64,000 nucleotides of DNA from Plantago major. Its lineage: Eukaryota > Streptophyta > Magnoliopsida > Lamiales > Plantaginaceae. Positions 36,692 to 48,873 of the stretch are shown here, in pieces. The notes beneath the pieces are model-generated. The model had not been told where the DNA came from. It searched no databases and saw nothing but the letters and a program-made list of their open reading frames with translations. Position 1 is the stretch's first letter, and the number at the start of each line of letters is the position of its first letter. Where the stretch lies: the NCBI GenBank assembly GCA_026545765.1, contig CM048839.1:3100001-3164000 (forward strand), given 5' to 3'. The position numbers were made by a program, and so were the translations under genes.

Positions 36692-37340
36692 CTCCTGGAA
36701 AAGGAGAAATACGTCAGTGAGCGTCTAAATAAGCCTTGGGATTAAGCAAAATAGATAAGCCCCTGGAGATAATTTGTGGAGAAAGCAAAATCTACAATCA
36801 GCTTTCGAAGCACCATTTCCCCACTTCGATCACAGTAAAAGAGATGTTGACCCAAATTCCTAAGGGATTCAAATATGAACATAATAGAATCTAAGTTGCA
36901 GTCGGAATATCGTAACATAATTCCTAAGGGATTCAAATTTACCTGGATTTAGAGCAGCCAGAGGAAGCCTAAATCGCCTCGATTCAACAGAGCCGGAGAA
37001 GAGAAGCCCAGGCCATCTGTTACTGCGGCATGGGGGAAGTTGATTCAGAGCTAATCGTGAGCCGATATGTTGAAATTAATCAGTGGAAACGGAAGGAGAG
37101 TAGATCTTCCACAGCCGTCGGTGGTTCCAAAACTGACCGGCGTACGAATTTCACTCGCAAAGTCTTGCCGTAATCTGCTTCACCTATCCATCACACCGAA
37201 TCCGACCCACTGCCACCACCAACGAATTTCCATCTTTCACAAACCTCTTCCTATTCAACCCAAACGTAAACCTCAGACAGTCCATATGGCGAAACTACTT
37301 CAATTAGGATCGGGAAGAGATGCGATATTCCGTTTCCCCT
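36692..37340. other. Upstream flank of the ferredoxin pseudogene, origin unclear
   Basis: About 650 bp. It should contain the old promoter of the pseudogene. A plus-strand frame at 37067-37363 (98 codons, Arg/Pro/His-rich) has no family resemblance. The GC content and lack of stops at 36950-37330 are unlike the AT-rich surroundings, so this may be a captured gene fragment or leader. Confidence 0.3.
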
Positions 37341-37424
37341 GGTTCTATGTTATTTTCAACTGAAAACTTATTCAGTTCAGTTCCATTCAGTTTAGTTCAC
37401 CTCGTCTTCAGTTCATTAAATTAA

Positions 37425-37455
<31 letters not shown>

Positions 37456-38100
37456 ATTTTATCATTTATTTACACAACCCATCTTTTGTACGAGGAAAAT
37501 AAGAAAATTTATCCAATTGAGATATTTTCAACCCTTTTCTTTCTTTCTTTTTAACATGACTTTTAGTAGATCAATGAAATAAAAAGTATAGTTACGATTC
37601 GAATTACCCTTCTTTTCTACCGTAAAAGTTGAGTTAAGATAAGCTAGAATAATGGTAGCATCATTCAACCTTGGATCACATACTTCAGACGACATCACTA
37701 ACAAAAATTGACATGTTCTTTTATTGGAAGATATTAGAACAATAAGAACTCAAAAGATACGTTGAGTTTTTTCTCAAACTTAATAAATAAAAACAAGTTA
37801 TACCAAACTAAAGTCAAACCAAACTCTATAAATTACGCATAAAACAAAGTTATGTTAATAAATATACTTAATTTATTTTATAATATAATTTTATTATATT
37901 CTTTTGTGTAATTTTAGTAATCTGATCAACGTCCCGTAAAAAAGTCTCCTTACGAATTTATTAATGGACCGGATGTATTCATTATTATTAAAAAAATGGG
38001 ACAAATGTAATTTCTTGATTCGTTTGATTGTCGTTTCAAATTGATTCGCCATTCCATTCGATTCAAAGAATTTCAAATTTCAGCTGAAAAGAACAGAGCC
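37341..38100 (-). mobile_element. Second Harbinger-family copy, inverted and non-autonomous
   Basis: A 760-bp element with ends GGTTCTATGTTATTTTCAAC and GCTGAAAAGAACAGAGCC, the same family as the element at 33826 but in opposite orientation. Its first ~260 bp are the reverse complement of the last part of that element (the shared words include GTACGAGGAAAATAAGAAAA and GATCAATGAAATAAA). It has no transposase. TTA follows the right end (38101-38103); the left flank reads CCT, so the target duplication is not preserved. Confidence 0.7.
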
Positions 38101-39194
38101 TTACTCGGATTAATTGCTTCTGTTTCTAGAAAATGACCAGAGGAAGAAGATGATGATAAAATTAAGGTGACAAAGATTTAATGAAGATAGGACAAAAAGA
38201 AAGAGACGTATGAAATGATGTGTCGTCGTGTATGTCACGCGTAGGATAACATGAATTTTACGCACAGATTCAACAAATCGAGACAAAATCGCTCTCCCTC
38301 CACGTGCCTTTTCTTTGGTTATATTATTACTTTTAATAATATGTTCGATCTGGTTCTTTTTCATTTTTGTGTCCATGCCGAAAGTACGGGTTTTAATTTT
38401 TTTATGTGTTGGAGTATATTGCTAGTCGTTATCACTTGTACGCTGTTCTTTTACTTCGTATAACTGCACCAATGTCTCAACTGTTCCAATGTTTTTTACC
38501 TGTATCAATTGAATCGAATCCATATATTGAGTGACTTGTCGAAATTCTTTCTTTTCGAATTGGGGGAAGAAGGATCTAGAGTAGCTAGACTCTTGTCTTC
38601 TTTTTGTGAGAAATAGAAGTTACTAGCTTATCGCATATTTCATATAAGAATTTGGCATGAGATTGTCACAAGTCATTGTAAAAGTCGAGATTTTCTTAAA
38701 CAGTAGAAAAATCATATACCCATCCCAGTGTATGACACACCAACACCATGTTATAAAATGATTTTTATGTTTTAGGAAAATCTAGACTTGCTCGTAAACT
38801 TGCCTTTCAATTATGCAGCGGATTGATACTATCTTAAACTTTTGCAGGCCCAGTAAAAGCCCACCATGCAGCACTGGCCCAGGCTCACACCATAATGCAA
38901 AACGAAACGCTGAAGATGATGATGATCCATTCAAATGTCTAACAATTAAAGAAACCTCACTTAAAAGTGAAAGAGCACCAAGATTTGAGTAACAAAATGA
39001 ACCAAAGATTATGAACTCAAGTAAACAAAATAACTATCCCAAAATGGAAACAGGACTAGAAACAAGAAACTACCCTTTCCAAGTCATGAAAAAACATCCC
39101 CCACTTACCCTTTCTCCTATGCTAAATCATGATGCAGTGCTTTAATACATTGTACTACAATTTATGTGATGTAACGTACAACACGCAAAAATCA
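38101..39194. other. 3' flank of the F-box gene, no gene seen
   Basis: About 1.1 kb. Contains the presumed 3' untranslated region of the EID1-like gene at its right side. Short frames at 38110-38463 have no resemblance. Confidence 0.35.
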
Positions 39195-40067
39195 TCACGA
39201 GTCACTAAGCCCATCATTTACCTCCAAATCATCCTCCCGAGCATGCCCATTCCCATAATTAGCCCTGGAACCTCCTCCTCCACCACCACCACCACCCTCC
39301 TCGTCATCCTGATCATTATCGTCATCGGAGAGGGGAACCAACCAACAATACCCGTGCAAGTGCCCATTCAAGCACACAAAATACTCCAACCCGTCATCGC
39401 TCGACCCAAGCCGCCTCGACGCATTCCTCCTCGGGATCATCCTCGCTGTCGTCATACTCCAAACCCGGGACCCACAGTACGGACACCTCACTTTGTCCTC
39501 AAACTCCACTTGCCTCCCAATCAAACAGGCCCTTGTCCTACTCTTGAGAAATCCCCTAAACACCCCTCTATACACCCCCACAATATCCCCCTCCTCCTCT
39601 CTCTCCTCCATCACGTGCTCGCACGGGTCGCTCACGTACAGAACGTCCTCCCGACACTTCTTATGCAAGAAACTCTTACCCGAAGTCTTCGAAAACCGGG
39701 TAGATTTCGTAAAATGACCCGGTACCGAGCGTGGCACTTCGAAATGGCGCGTGGACACACACCCACTGCAATAAAACAGTAACTTTGCCAGCGCGTCCCA
39801 GCCCCCGATCACCCGACCCGTCGACTCGGTGATCGACGACGTCATCTGTGGGGCCCGGTACGCGCAGAGCTCCTTCCAGAGGAGACGGCGAGCGAGAGCA
39901 CGTAAGCGGCGGTTTACGGACGCGGTGCGGCAGAGCGCGTGGATGTCCCATTTCAAGGACTGGAAGGTTAGGAGGAGGATTCGCTCGTTGAGGATGCCGG
40001 ACGAGTCGGGTGATGTTGACTCAGTGAGTTTAGGTTTTTTCTGACTCGGAGTGGTTTCTTGACTCAT
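39195..40067 (-). CDS. EID1-like F-box protein
   Basis: A single-exon gene of 290 residues. The N-terminal polar part (MSQETTPSQKKPKLTEST) is followed by an F-box (about 24-70: ILNERILLLTFQSLKWDIHA, RRLRALARRLLWKELC), then a conserved plant-specific region with SGCVSTRHFEVPRSVPGHFT, TRFSKTSGKSFL, CREDVLYVSDPCEH, YRGVFRGFLKSRTRACLI, a CPYCGSRVWSM Cys pair and LNGHLHGYCWLVPLSDDD. The acidic tail holds a run of nine Gly. EID1 and EID1-like proteins are SCF ubiquitin-ligase subunits acting in phytochrome A and ABA signalling; EDL3 of Arabidopsis is the nearest style by memory. The lack of introns agrees with the family. GC content is markedly higher than in the surroundings. Confidence 0.92.
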   Translation of the reverse strand: MSQETTPSQKKPKLTESTSPDSSGILNERILLLTFQSLKWDIHALCRTASVNRRLRALARRLLWKELCAYRAPQMTSSITESTGRVIGGWDALAKLLFYCSGCVSTRHFEVPRSVPGHFTKSTRFSKTSGKSFLHKKCREDVLYVSDPCEHVMEEREEEGDIVGVYRGVFRGFLKSRTRACLIGRQVEFEDKVRCPYCGSRVWSMTTARMIPRRNASRRLGSSDDGLEYFVCLNGHLHGYCWLVPLSDDDNDQDDEEGGGGGGGGGSRANYGNGHAREDDLEVNDGLSDS

Positions 40068-40112
40068 TTTTTCTGGTTCGGAAGAATGAGAGTAGAGGTG
40101 TCGCCGCCGTGG

Positions 40113-40121
40113 GTATTTATA
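40113..40121 (-). promoter_or_regulatory. TATA box of the EID1-like gene
   Basis: On the minus strand TATAAATAC lies about 46 bp upstream of the ATG at 40067, implying a very short leader of perhaps 15-20 bases. Confidence 0.6.
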
Positions 40122-42978
40122 AACGGGAGTGGTATAGGACAGGTGGAAGGTTGAGGATTTGTATGATGATATATATCAGTTTGTGGAATAAGTTTGGGAA
40201 ATTGCATAGGGGTCCTTCAGGTTTTGGTTGGTGTGGGATGTGGGTGTTGTGGTTTGACAAATGGTGGGATTTGGATTGCGTGTCGACTGGTTTTATGCTA
40301 GCGTGACACGTTAAACTGCATTGGTTTTCACATGTGTGGTGTGAATAGGGGGTTTTGTGCTACTTTAGAGGTTGACGATAGAAACGAAGTGAATGGTGAA
40401 ATAAATAAAGTGGACTTACCGGATAATTTTTTCATTTTTGGTTGAAGGGGGTACATTTTGAGAAAATACGTTGAGCAGAAGTTGAATGTAATGCTGGGAT
40501 ATCCGACTTTTCTTTTTCTTTTCTATTATTGTGATGTTTTGTACAAAAGGAATAAATTTTATATGTATGATGTATCTGTGCAGAAATTGAATGTGAAGTT
40601 GAATTTTACATATTCGTTTTGTTATATGAAAATGATGCTATCACTGTGACATAAACTACTGAAGAAATAAATGTTGGAAGTTTTCGTAGACGTTATTTTG
40701 TTCATTTCTAACATGTAAAGTAAAAAATATAACTCATTTTTCTTTAGTTAGTGTAATCTAGGCTTTTATGTTTTGGCAAATCGTATAAATCTATTTAGGT
40801 GTCAAAGTTTTATGTCGTCATGACACGGAAAATGAAATTCATTTTAATACGTATAGAAAGGAATAATATATGGCTTTTCAATCATATATTTTGTTAAAGA
40901 TGACGACAAATATTATAAACGATATGAACAATGAAACTTATCGAATTGTTTTGAGTTAAATATTTCTTTGTTATAAAAGCCAACTCAAATATAGATTGTA
41001 GCCCACCCTTACACGCAAAATTTAATAAAAAATCATAACTCTTCGATAAATGAATTTCAAATAGATAGAAGTACAATTAAAAAAAGCTCTACGTGAATCC
41101 TATTAACCATTTTAATCCCAGACAGGTCTCTAGCATAAATTTTCATTGTTGCTAGGTGATTATGCAAATAAATTGGTGTGAGGGATTGAATGCAATTTAG
41201 CTGAAGATTATCCGAAGGTGGAGTGTACGTGTTGGTGTGTGATTGGTGAAATTGACACGTCGGAGTTTCATTCTTTCTTTTTGTTTGAGAATAGAATAGA
41301 GCTGAAGCGTCAACCTTCGGCCAAAAAGAAGCCCTAGCTCCACGTGGTTAACGGCAAAAATATCTCCTCTCTTTCTTAGGATAACAATAACAATAAACCC
41401 ATCTCGTCCCCGACATTAACATTACATATTTAAATTTTAACTACAAACGTTACATATTAAACATCAAATACCTTGCATTTAAAATGCTTACAACATTCGT
41501 ACATTCATTTACATTACAAACCATGTAATGTTTTTAACTAAAAAATGTAAAATTTGTAGTTAAATATATTCTAATTTTTGTTCCTTATGCATATAATTTG
41601 ATCTTTTTGGCTCCAGATATTTTGTATACGTGTCAATGTTTGGAAATAGCCAACAGAAAATATCTGAACTTTTTATAGTAATTAATCACATGACCTACTA
41701 ATTGTAGGAGTGTACGTGGCAGTGTTAGGCTATTAGCTGACCTGTTTAGGAAATTTTATTTGTGAGTATGGTTGTTACATATAATGGGACAGGATCTAGG
41801 AAAGTGCTAGTGACAACGATTTTATTGGTTTTCATAACGCGATTTCATTATTATATAACTTCGGAGGTACTAACGTGTAACCTAACTACATAAACTACGT
41901 CTAAAAGTTCGTTTTAGATAGCAGCTTTAATACTTTGTATTTTGTAATGAAGTTTCTAGGAACTTTTGTTCGTCTAATTTGGCTAAACTTATTGGTGCTT
42001 GCAAACACCTAGCTTCCCACCTTTTTATATTAGGTGTTTTGAGGTTTTTGATGATAAATATCAAATGTTTTAGGATATTTTATTGCGAGTTTTTACATTT
42101 TGTCCTAACTCATATACTTTATTATTCGCTTATCAACTCTTGAAATCTACAAAAACTAAATATGTTTATCATCTTCTATAAGTGGTTTTTATATGTCTAG
42201 ATATCAACCTTTTGATTTCAATCTTTTATCGATACTTCTAGTGAGCAACAATTTATCTTAATTTGTGTGAAACTTTTTAACACATCTTAGAAACAGAAGG
42301 GAGTGCATAGGTTTTATTCGAGATTATCAGATAACTTAACTTGATGGTTAGATGTGTTAATTGGCCATCTCAGATAGTGCAACATGTTGTAGGATATAAA
42401 AAACCTCATTTTATAAACCACATTAACCGTAAATATAAGTTTATCTACTAAACACCTTATTAGTTGTTTATGTGATTATAGTATATATAATTAGAGACAG
42501 ATGAGTGTGCGTGCTAAGTTTGTTATTGGTTAATGTGTCTGCCTCAAGGACCAATGATTAACTTTCCCTTTCAAGTAGAAGACAGGTTTAATTTGGTCAG
42601 ACTCACAGGTCATGTTCCAAATAAATGTTCTTCATCAAGGCATGCTTTGTCTATCTTATTCCCTCCTTCATGGTGTCATTTATTAATTGGGTTCTTCAAT
42701 TTATCTGTCAGATGGCATGGCCGTAGTAGCGGGTTTAAGTTTTTTAAATATTGGATTTGAAAAGTGGTGAATTTGGATTCTCGTAGATCAGGCACTTTTG
42801 AATTGATTACTCCAAATTCATAGAAACGTCAATTCAAAGGATATTCTTGAATCAAATCATCAACTTAAAGAATTTTATGGTGACCTGTGTTAAACTACTT
42901 GAAGAATTGATGAACTCGACTAGAAACGATACAAGCTTGTATTGATATCTGAAATTCAATCTTCTTCTTACAAAGTAG
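40122..42978. other. Long AT-rich intergenic region, no gene seen
   Basis: No frame with family resemblance in about 2.8 kb. Around 41420-41580 there is an imperfect inverted repeat (AACTACAAACGTTACAT on the left, ATGTAAAATTTGTAGTT on the right, about 100 bp apart), which may be a small decayed MITE. Confidence 0.35.
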
Positions 42979-42980
42979 TA

Positions 42981-43231
42981 CTCCTTCCGTCCCGCAGAAC
43001 TTCATTAATTTACTATTTTTAGCCGTTCCACAGAACTTCATACATTACCAAAAAATGAAACTACCCCACACCCAACAAATAATAAACAATCTCAACTTTA
43101 CACTTAAATAACATATTTTGCCACTAAAAGTACACTTTTTTCCACATTTTTTATATTCTGTCATTACTTTAACTATTCGCATAAAACTGCACGCTAACCC
43201 TAATGTATGAAGTTCTCCGGGACGAAGGGGG
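42981..43231. mobile_element. Stowaway-type MITE
   Basis: A 251-bp element with ends CTCCTTCCGTCCCGCAGAAC and, read from the right, CCCCCTTCGTCCCGGAGAAC, flanked by TA on both sides (42979-42980, 43232-43233), as in Tc1/mariner MITEs of plants. The word CACAGAACTTCATACATTA recurs inside it near 43029. Confidence 0.8.
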
Positions 43232-44626
43232 TATGATATTCGGGAAAGCACATCTTTTCTTCGAGGGATTCTAATTCTGATATTTACATCAAATCAAACT
43301 TTTACCTTGAACTGCAATAACAAGTTTCAAAATCATATTAAAATCAGTAAAGAAGTAAGATTGAACACATAAGTTTTAACTAAAATGGGAAAAATACTAT
43401 TCAAATGGTGTAGCATGAGAATGTGATCTAGGAGCCTTGGTAAAGTGCTTAGGCCTTTTTCCAAAGAGTACCACATGAAGTCATTGGTTTCTTTTATGCT
43501 AATCTAATCCCAATGCACATCCCACGTGATTTGTAAGTAGTGAGTGTATTGGACTTGAGACCACCCGTCATATAAACTAAAGCATATGAAATGCCTAATG
43601 ATTCATTTCAAGTTAGCGGTGATAACACCTGGGTAGTGAAGTTAGAAGAACACAGGAACACATGAACGGATGGTGCTACATTGCATTTCTTATTAATACC
43701 AGTATACCATGTAACATTAATCTGGATGTATTCGTACCAGATGTTTCCCATCACATGTTATAAGGACTTCACGGTTGGGCCTGCCCCAATGAACCACACT
43801 CTGACCCGTATTCTTAGATGCTTTAACCTTAAAAAAGCAGTCAATCTGGCTTTTCTTTTTTCTGGAAAATATTGAAATAGGCCAAGTCTACAATTAATTT
43901 TCTGGTGAGGCCGCAAGGGGATTTAGCTACAATTACGTAAGAAAAAGAATATTCACAATACTCTGAAACCCTTATTATGTGGGGTTGGGGGGGGGGGGGG
44001 GGGGATGCCATTTTAACACCCTTAGAGCCACGCAACCTCCAAGATATTAGAGCCAACAATAATCTAAACTTAAAGCGAAGCCCTCGTAGCCTGCAGTCTC
44101 CAAGATATTAACTGCAGCTAAAATATATTACAGCTTGAGGAGTAAGTGATGCAGATATTGTTCACAGCAGTTTCAACCTCAACTCTCAGACACATAGTGT
44201 AATGTTTTCAACTACTGCAGTAAAGTGGAATAATCCCTAGCCACAACAGGTCAGGAATGGGATCAGTGGGTTCGAAGAATCAAAGTTGGCACCTTAAACT
44301 TCGTCTAAGAATGTGAGTATCCATATTACAAATCCACTAGAACTGGAAGTCAGTGCTTCATTTTGATGCATTACAGTAGTTTCATGCTCTCAGTTTGGAA
44401 ACTGAGAGCATTGATGCTATGTAGCGTAAACTGGTGTTCTAAAACAAAAACTAAATATTTCAGCAGAAAATCATTTGAAAATTTTGAAAACAAACAGCGG
44501 GCCCATACTTCTAAGCAAATCAACCGGCAGTTAAGTTAAAGAAATTACAAGGTACAAGTAATTTTCATACCCATACGTTCGATTGTTGTGGAGTTGATTA
44601 CTACGAAAAGACAGTTGCATGAACAA
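43232..44626. other. Intergenic region with an 18-bp G run
   Basis: No gene seen. A run of 18 G lies at 43987-44004. The last few hundred bases are the 3' flank of the RNA polymerase subunit gene. AAGATATTA occurs twice near 44040 and 44102 (CTCCAAGATATTA), a short local duplication. Confidence 0.35.
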
Positions 44627-47600
44627 TCAGCCTCCACGCATATGTGCTCCCAGCTCACCAAACTGCTCATCAGCTTCCACAGTGTCTGCAGACAAGCGAA
44701 CAGCATCCAACTTGCGCTTCAGGATATCTATGGCATTGATGAACAATTGCGAAGCTTTTACGGCACCAGTGGACTCGACTGTGAATATGAAACTATCTTC
44801 CTTAGCTTGGATGTCCACAAGTCCAGGTTTCCCCATTGCTTCAGCTTTCTTCAGCACCTCATCATCATAGGTATATGCCTCAGCATCATGAACATAAACC
44901 TGAAACAAGGATTCGTTAATTACAATAAGATTTGCAATGGGGGGACAATAATTCATCATACATGAACTTGTAATCTATTAAGATAAACCCCAAAAGGACA
45001 TCTTAAGACAAAAGTATGGCCTAATTCCACGTCTGGGAGCTAGGACCAAAATAATGATAAAACAAATGAAAATTGCAGATATCTCCTGAAGTTTGAAGCA
45101 TGACTGGTAGTCTGGTACACATACATACATACTGAAGTTTGTATTTAAATTTTAGACTGTTGCAAACTTGCAATGCATCCCGAAAACAATTTTCTTGCAC
45201 CCTGTTTACACGTATAAATAATTTGATGAGCAACCTGTCCCTGAGGATTGATGTCGAACACTTTCGTGGGGCTACTGTCTATGAACTCCTGCTTCTCATC
45301 AAGCGATAAGGTCGCCATCAACTCTTCGTTAATATCAATTTGAGGTTCATACATGAACGTGACAGTTGCTGCGGGTGACCATTTGGCATGATCTTTACCA
45401 ATTCCTTTCCGGGCTATGGCCCGTAACACCAGCTCTTGGCCCCGACGTAGCTTCACAATTATGATTCCCCTGTATCAAAACATGATCTGTTAAGTTTCTG
45501 ATTTGTTGAGACCCTATCCTCTTGTTAAGAATAAAATTATCAACACAAACAGATGGACAAGATAATTTTTTTTAAAAATAATTTACATAAAGTTGTGACA
45601 AAACTTGGCAAGTACTAAAACACTAGATTTGACAATGTTTCAAGGAATTTCTAAACCATCACTTCTAGTGACCATTGATGGCACATGTCTATGTAGAAAG
45701 GGAAAAGCAAGTAGCTTATACAGGTTGTCAATACAACGCAGTCTTATTGAAAATTGAATTTTATATGGGTAATATATAGAGCCTTCTCTTGCCCATATAA
45801 TGTATATTATTCACTTGTAAGTTGCAATTATGTACTTGGAATCATTACTCATATACAAGAAATCCTTTTCACATGGTATATACAGCTTAATGCTGCGAGA
45901 CATATGTATGCAACTGATAAAATTGAATATCTACATCTAAACTGTGAAGTAAACAACTAATAGAACATACATTAAACCCAAAGACCTGACAGGCAGGGGT
46001 CAGCATAGTAGAATGAACGGGTCATTTTAGTCACAACAAGTGCATCAACTTAGTATAAGTCATGCCTAATTGTCACATAGCAATTTTATTAATTTCCCGG
46101 AATCATTAATTTCGAGCTCGAAGGGGATGGACTAACCGACTAAGGCAAGTGGCTTGTCAATAAATTATGGACAAAATAAAACAGCTGCATGTGATTGATT
46201 ACGAAGCAATCACAAAATGTTTTACACCACCATTATCACATGAGAACAGTTTAAAGCACAATCCTGATATAAGTAAGAGGGATTAACTTCCATAAATAGA
46301 TGACCTGACACATCCAATAAAACCTTAATCCCAAGATATATACACATCACTTTCCATCTATTACACATATGCAACACTTCCTGGCACTACACTGTTAAGA
46401 GAACGATTTACTTTCACAGAGAGAATACCTTAGATATCTCATAAATCAAGTAGGACCCTATAAATAGTGTTTCTGATACTTGGAAATTGAAATTCATGAG
46501 GACCCAAGAAATATTGGCACAGCTTTAAAAAAGTCATGCATAGAACCACAAGCATGAAGCATGATACATGGACAGTGGAAGATTATTTTCAGTATATGAA
46601 AGCGGTAAGAAACAAACACGGCAAGCTCTCTGTCTTCCCCAGCCAGATAATCGTGTGTGGTTGGCACATGAAAAATACAAGTCTGTAAGAAAATAATGAA
46701 GATTAAGAATCAACTGCACAAGCAATGTGCTGCTCTCATGTATGTGCAGGTAATGAATAGCCTTAAAAGTCAAAACTATCTGAACTTAGACCAGGTTTAC
46801 CTGGTTCGTGGGTTAGTGGAACGTGAACGTCGGTTCACGATTCTCCAGAAATGGAGAATCGATTCTCCAGAGAATCACATAAAACCGGTTCTTTGATTTT
46901 TAGAACATGGTTCGCCACTTTTCTTAATGTGATTCATTAAATTAAAGAGTGTGATTCGTTCATTTATGGAACGTGATTTGTAATTTGATTCGTCAGAAAG
47001 GTTAGGCGATGTCTATTTCTGTCAATTTTCTTCAATATCTCTGATTCTCTATCCGTTTCTCCATATTCAGAGAATCAGAACGCGAATCCAGGCAATCCGG
47101 AATGCCTAAAAATCGCGACCGATACTTTTAGGGCTACATACTCCGCGCCGATTCGCGATTCTCCTATGGTTTGAACGAATCAGGTAACCCTGACTTATAC
47201 ACTATACTCATTAAGATTCTTCTCTACCATCTCTAACTTACAATATCAATTCACAGTGACAAATCATTCCTCTAAACCTTCTATTTGAACAACTAAAAGT
47301 AAAACTATTATCTGCATCTTCATTTTTTACATATCTTATGTATTTTAGCTTCCTTGTAAGTTGAATTGAGATCTGCGATTGAAGTTGAAAGTTTCATTAC
47401 AGAAGGACCTTCAAATCTCCTGTGGGCATAGTCTAGATCAGAAAGATGAGTAGCCTTAAAACATCTAAATTGGACACTGGACTCAGCTTAAAATTCTCTA
47501 GCTTCTCCAACTTCCAATATTGAATCTCATTTACACATCATTCCTCGAACCTTCTATTTGAGCAACTGCAATGTCAATATCATTTTCTATATCCTCATAA

Positions 47601-48846
47601 TTTTAATTGAGCATGTGTGATTTAAGTTACCAGTTTCATTACAAAAGGACCTTCAGCTCTCCTATGGGCACAATCTAGAACAGAAAGATATTCCTCAACC
47701 CTCAAGACTATCTAAAATTAGACATTTTACTGGCTTAAGATTCTCTAGCTTCTCCTAAGTCCTAACTTACAATATTGATTCACAGTCGCAAATCATTGAA
47801 CAACCAATATTTCAATATCATGTTCTACACCTTCACTTTTTCCATATCCTAGGTGTTTTAGTTTCCTCACAAGTTCAATTGACCATATGAGGTGTAAGTT
47901 AACAGTTTCATTTCGAGAGGACCTTCTCGTATGGACATAATCCAGAACACAAAGATGAATCTATCTAAGATTATAAACTAGACTGGCTTAAGATTCTGTA
48001 GCTTCTCCTTACTTACAAATTACAATTAATTCAGATGATTGAACGACTAGTATTTCAAATTTCAATATCATGTTCTACACCTTCACTTTTTCCATATCCT
48101 ATGTGTTTTAGTTTCCTCATAGGTTGAATTCAGCATCTGAGATTAACTTAACAGTTCCATTTCGTAAGGACCTTCACCTCCCGTACGAGCATTATCCATA
48201 ACAGAAAGACGAACAGCCTTAAAACTATCCGAAATTAGACACTAGGACCAACCAAATCAAAACTATCTCCCTTCTCCACCTTACTCTACAAGTCACATTA
48301 TCTACAAAACCTTCAACCAATCACACAATCATCAACTCCACCAGATCAAAACTAAAAACCACATCAATTAACACCTAAAACAAGAGAAGAAACAACATAC
48401 TTATTTTCACCGGCATCGAAACCGGTATCGGAGAAATCAACCGGAACAACAGTGTGATCAGAGCTAATAAGATCCTTTGAAGTAACATCGGTGGTGGTAT
48501 CACCCATACACTTGGCCCGGAGATGAAATTCGACGGAGCAAAACTCACACTGACCGTCACCGTCACACGCGTCACAGTCACGTGAGAATCGCATCGCCAT
48601 GGCACGCTCACTGGTGAGCGGGATGAGCCCGAGCCGATGGGCAATGAACTCGTCGATGAGCACAGAGGAGTTCACCTCGATTTCGACCAGGTCGATGGCG
48701 ATCGTCGGGACCTCCGCTATCATCACGCGCCGGAGCGCGTTGGCGATGCTGACGTCAGTGTCGTGGAGCTCGAACTTCATGAAGTCGTCTCTGACGGTGC
48801 GGATTTTGATCCGAGGGAACCTCTGGTACGAGCCACCGCCTTCCAT
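44627..48846 (-). CDS. NRPB3: DNA-directed RNA polymerase II/IV/V subunit 3
   Basis: Three exons on the minus strand: 48846-48401, 45469-45235, 44899-44627; 954 nt, 317 residues, joins in frame. The start [20 protein letters not shown] matches the family; an in-frame ATG at 48873 would add MSSEPKPPT. The alpha-like dimerisation motif [18 protein letters not shown] and [12 protein letters not shown] lead to a Cys-rich zinc loop ([13 protein letters not shown]), then [20 protein letters not shown], the RPB3-specific [10 protein letters not shown], and the C-terminal helix region ending GAHMRGG. Subunit 3 pairs with RPB11 as the counterpart of the bacterial alpha dimer and nucleates polymerase assembly; in plants one gene serves Pol II, IV and V. 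Intron 1 is 2.9 kb and contains a hAT MITE and a tandem repeat. Complete. Confidence 0.95.
46792..47192. mobile_element. hAT-type MITE in the NRPB3 intron
   Basis: A 401-bp element with ends CAGGTTTACCTGGTTCG and, from the right, CAGGGTTACCTGATTCG. Flanks are ACTTAGAC (46784-46791) and ACTTATAC (47193-47200), 7 of 8 identical. The interior has the palindromic words GATTCTCCAGAAATGGAGAATC and GATTCTCCAGAGAATC. No coding sequence. Confidence 0.7.
47220..48280. repeat. Four degenerate tandem copies of a ~260-bp unit
   Basis: The anchor CTCTAGCTTCTCC recurs near 47495, 47742 and (as TCTGTAGCTTCTCC) 47995, with weaker forms near 47225 and 48268, a spacing of about 250-275 bp. A second anchor (AAGGACCTTC or GAGGACCTTC) recurs near 47404, 47646, 47917 and 48167, and TTTAGYTTCCTNRYAAGTT-like words occur once per unit. 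Units have diverged strongly. It lies within the first intron of NRPB3. Confidence 0.75.
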
Positions 48847-48873
48847 TGTTGGAGGTTTTGGTTCAGAGCTCAC

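Noticed and set aside
37067-37363. 98-codon plus-strand frame between ferredoxin pseudogene and Harbinger copy
   Set aside because: No recognisable domain and it runs into the transposon end; kept only as an odd, GC-richer stretch.
39129-39782. 217-codon plus-strand frame
   Set aside because: It is the antisense of the EID1-like F-box coding sequence; the high-GC exon leaves several frames open, and only the minus frame has domain motifs.
47220-48280. CRISPR-like repeated array
   Set aside because: Units are about 260 bp and degenerate, in a plant intron; there is no short conserved repeat with unique spacers.
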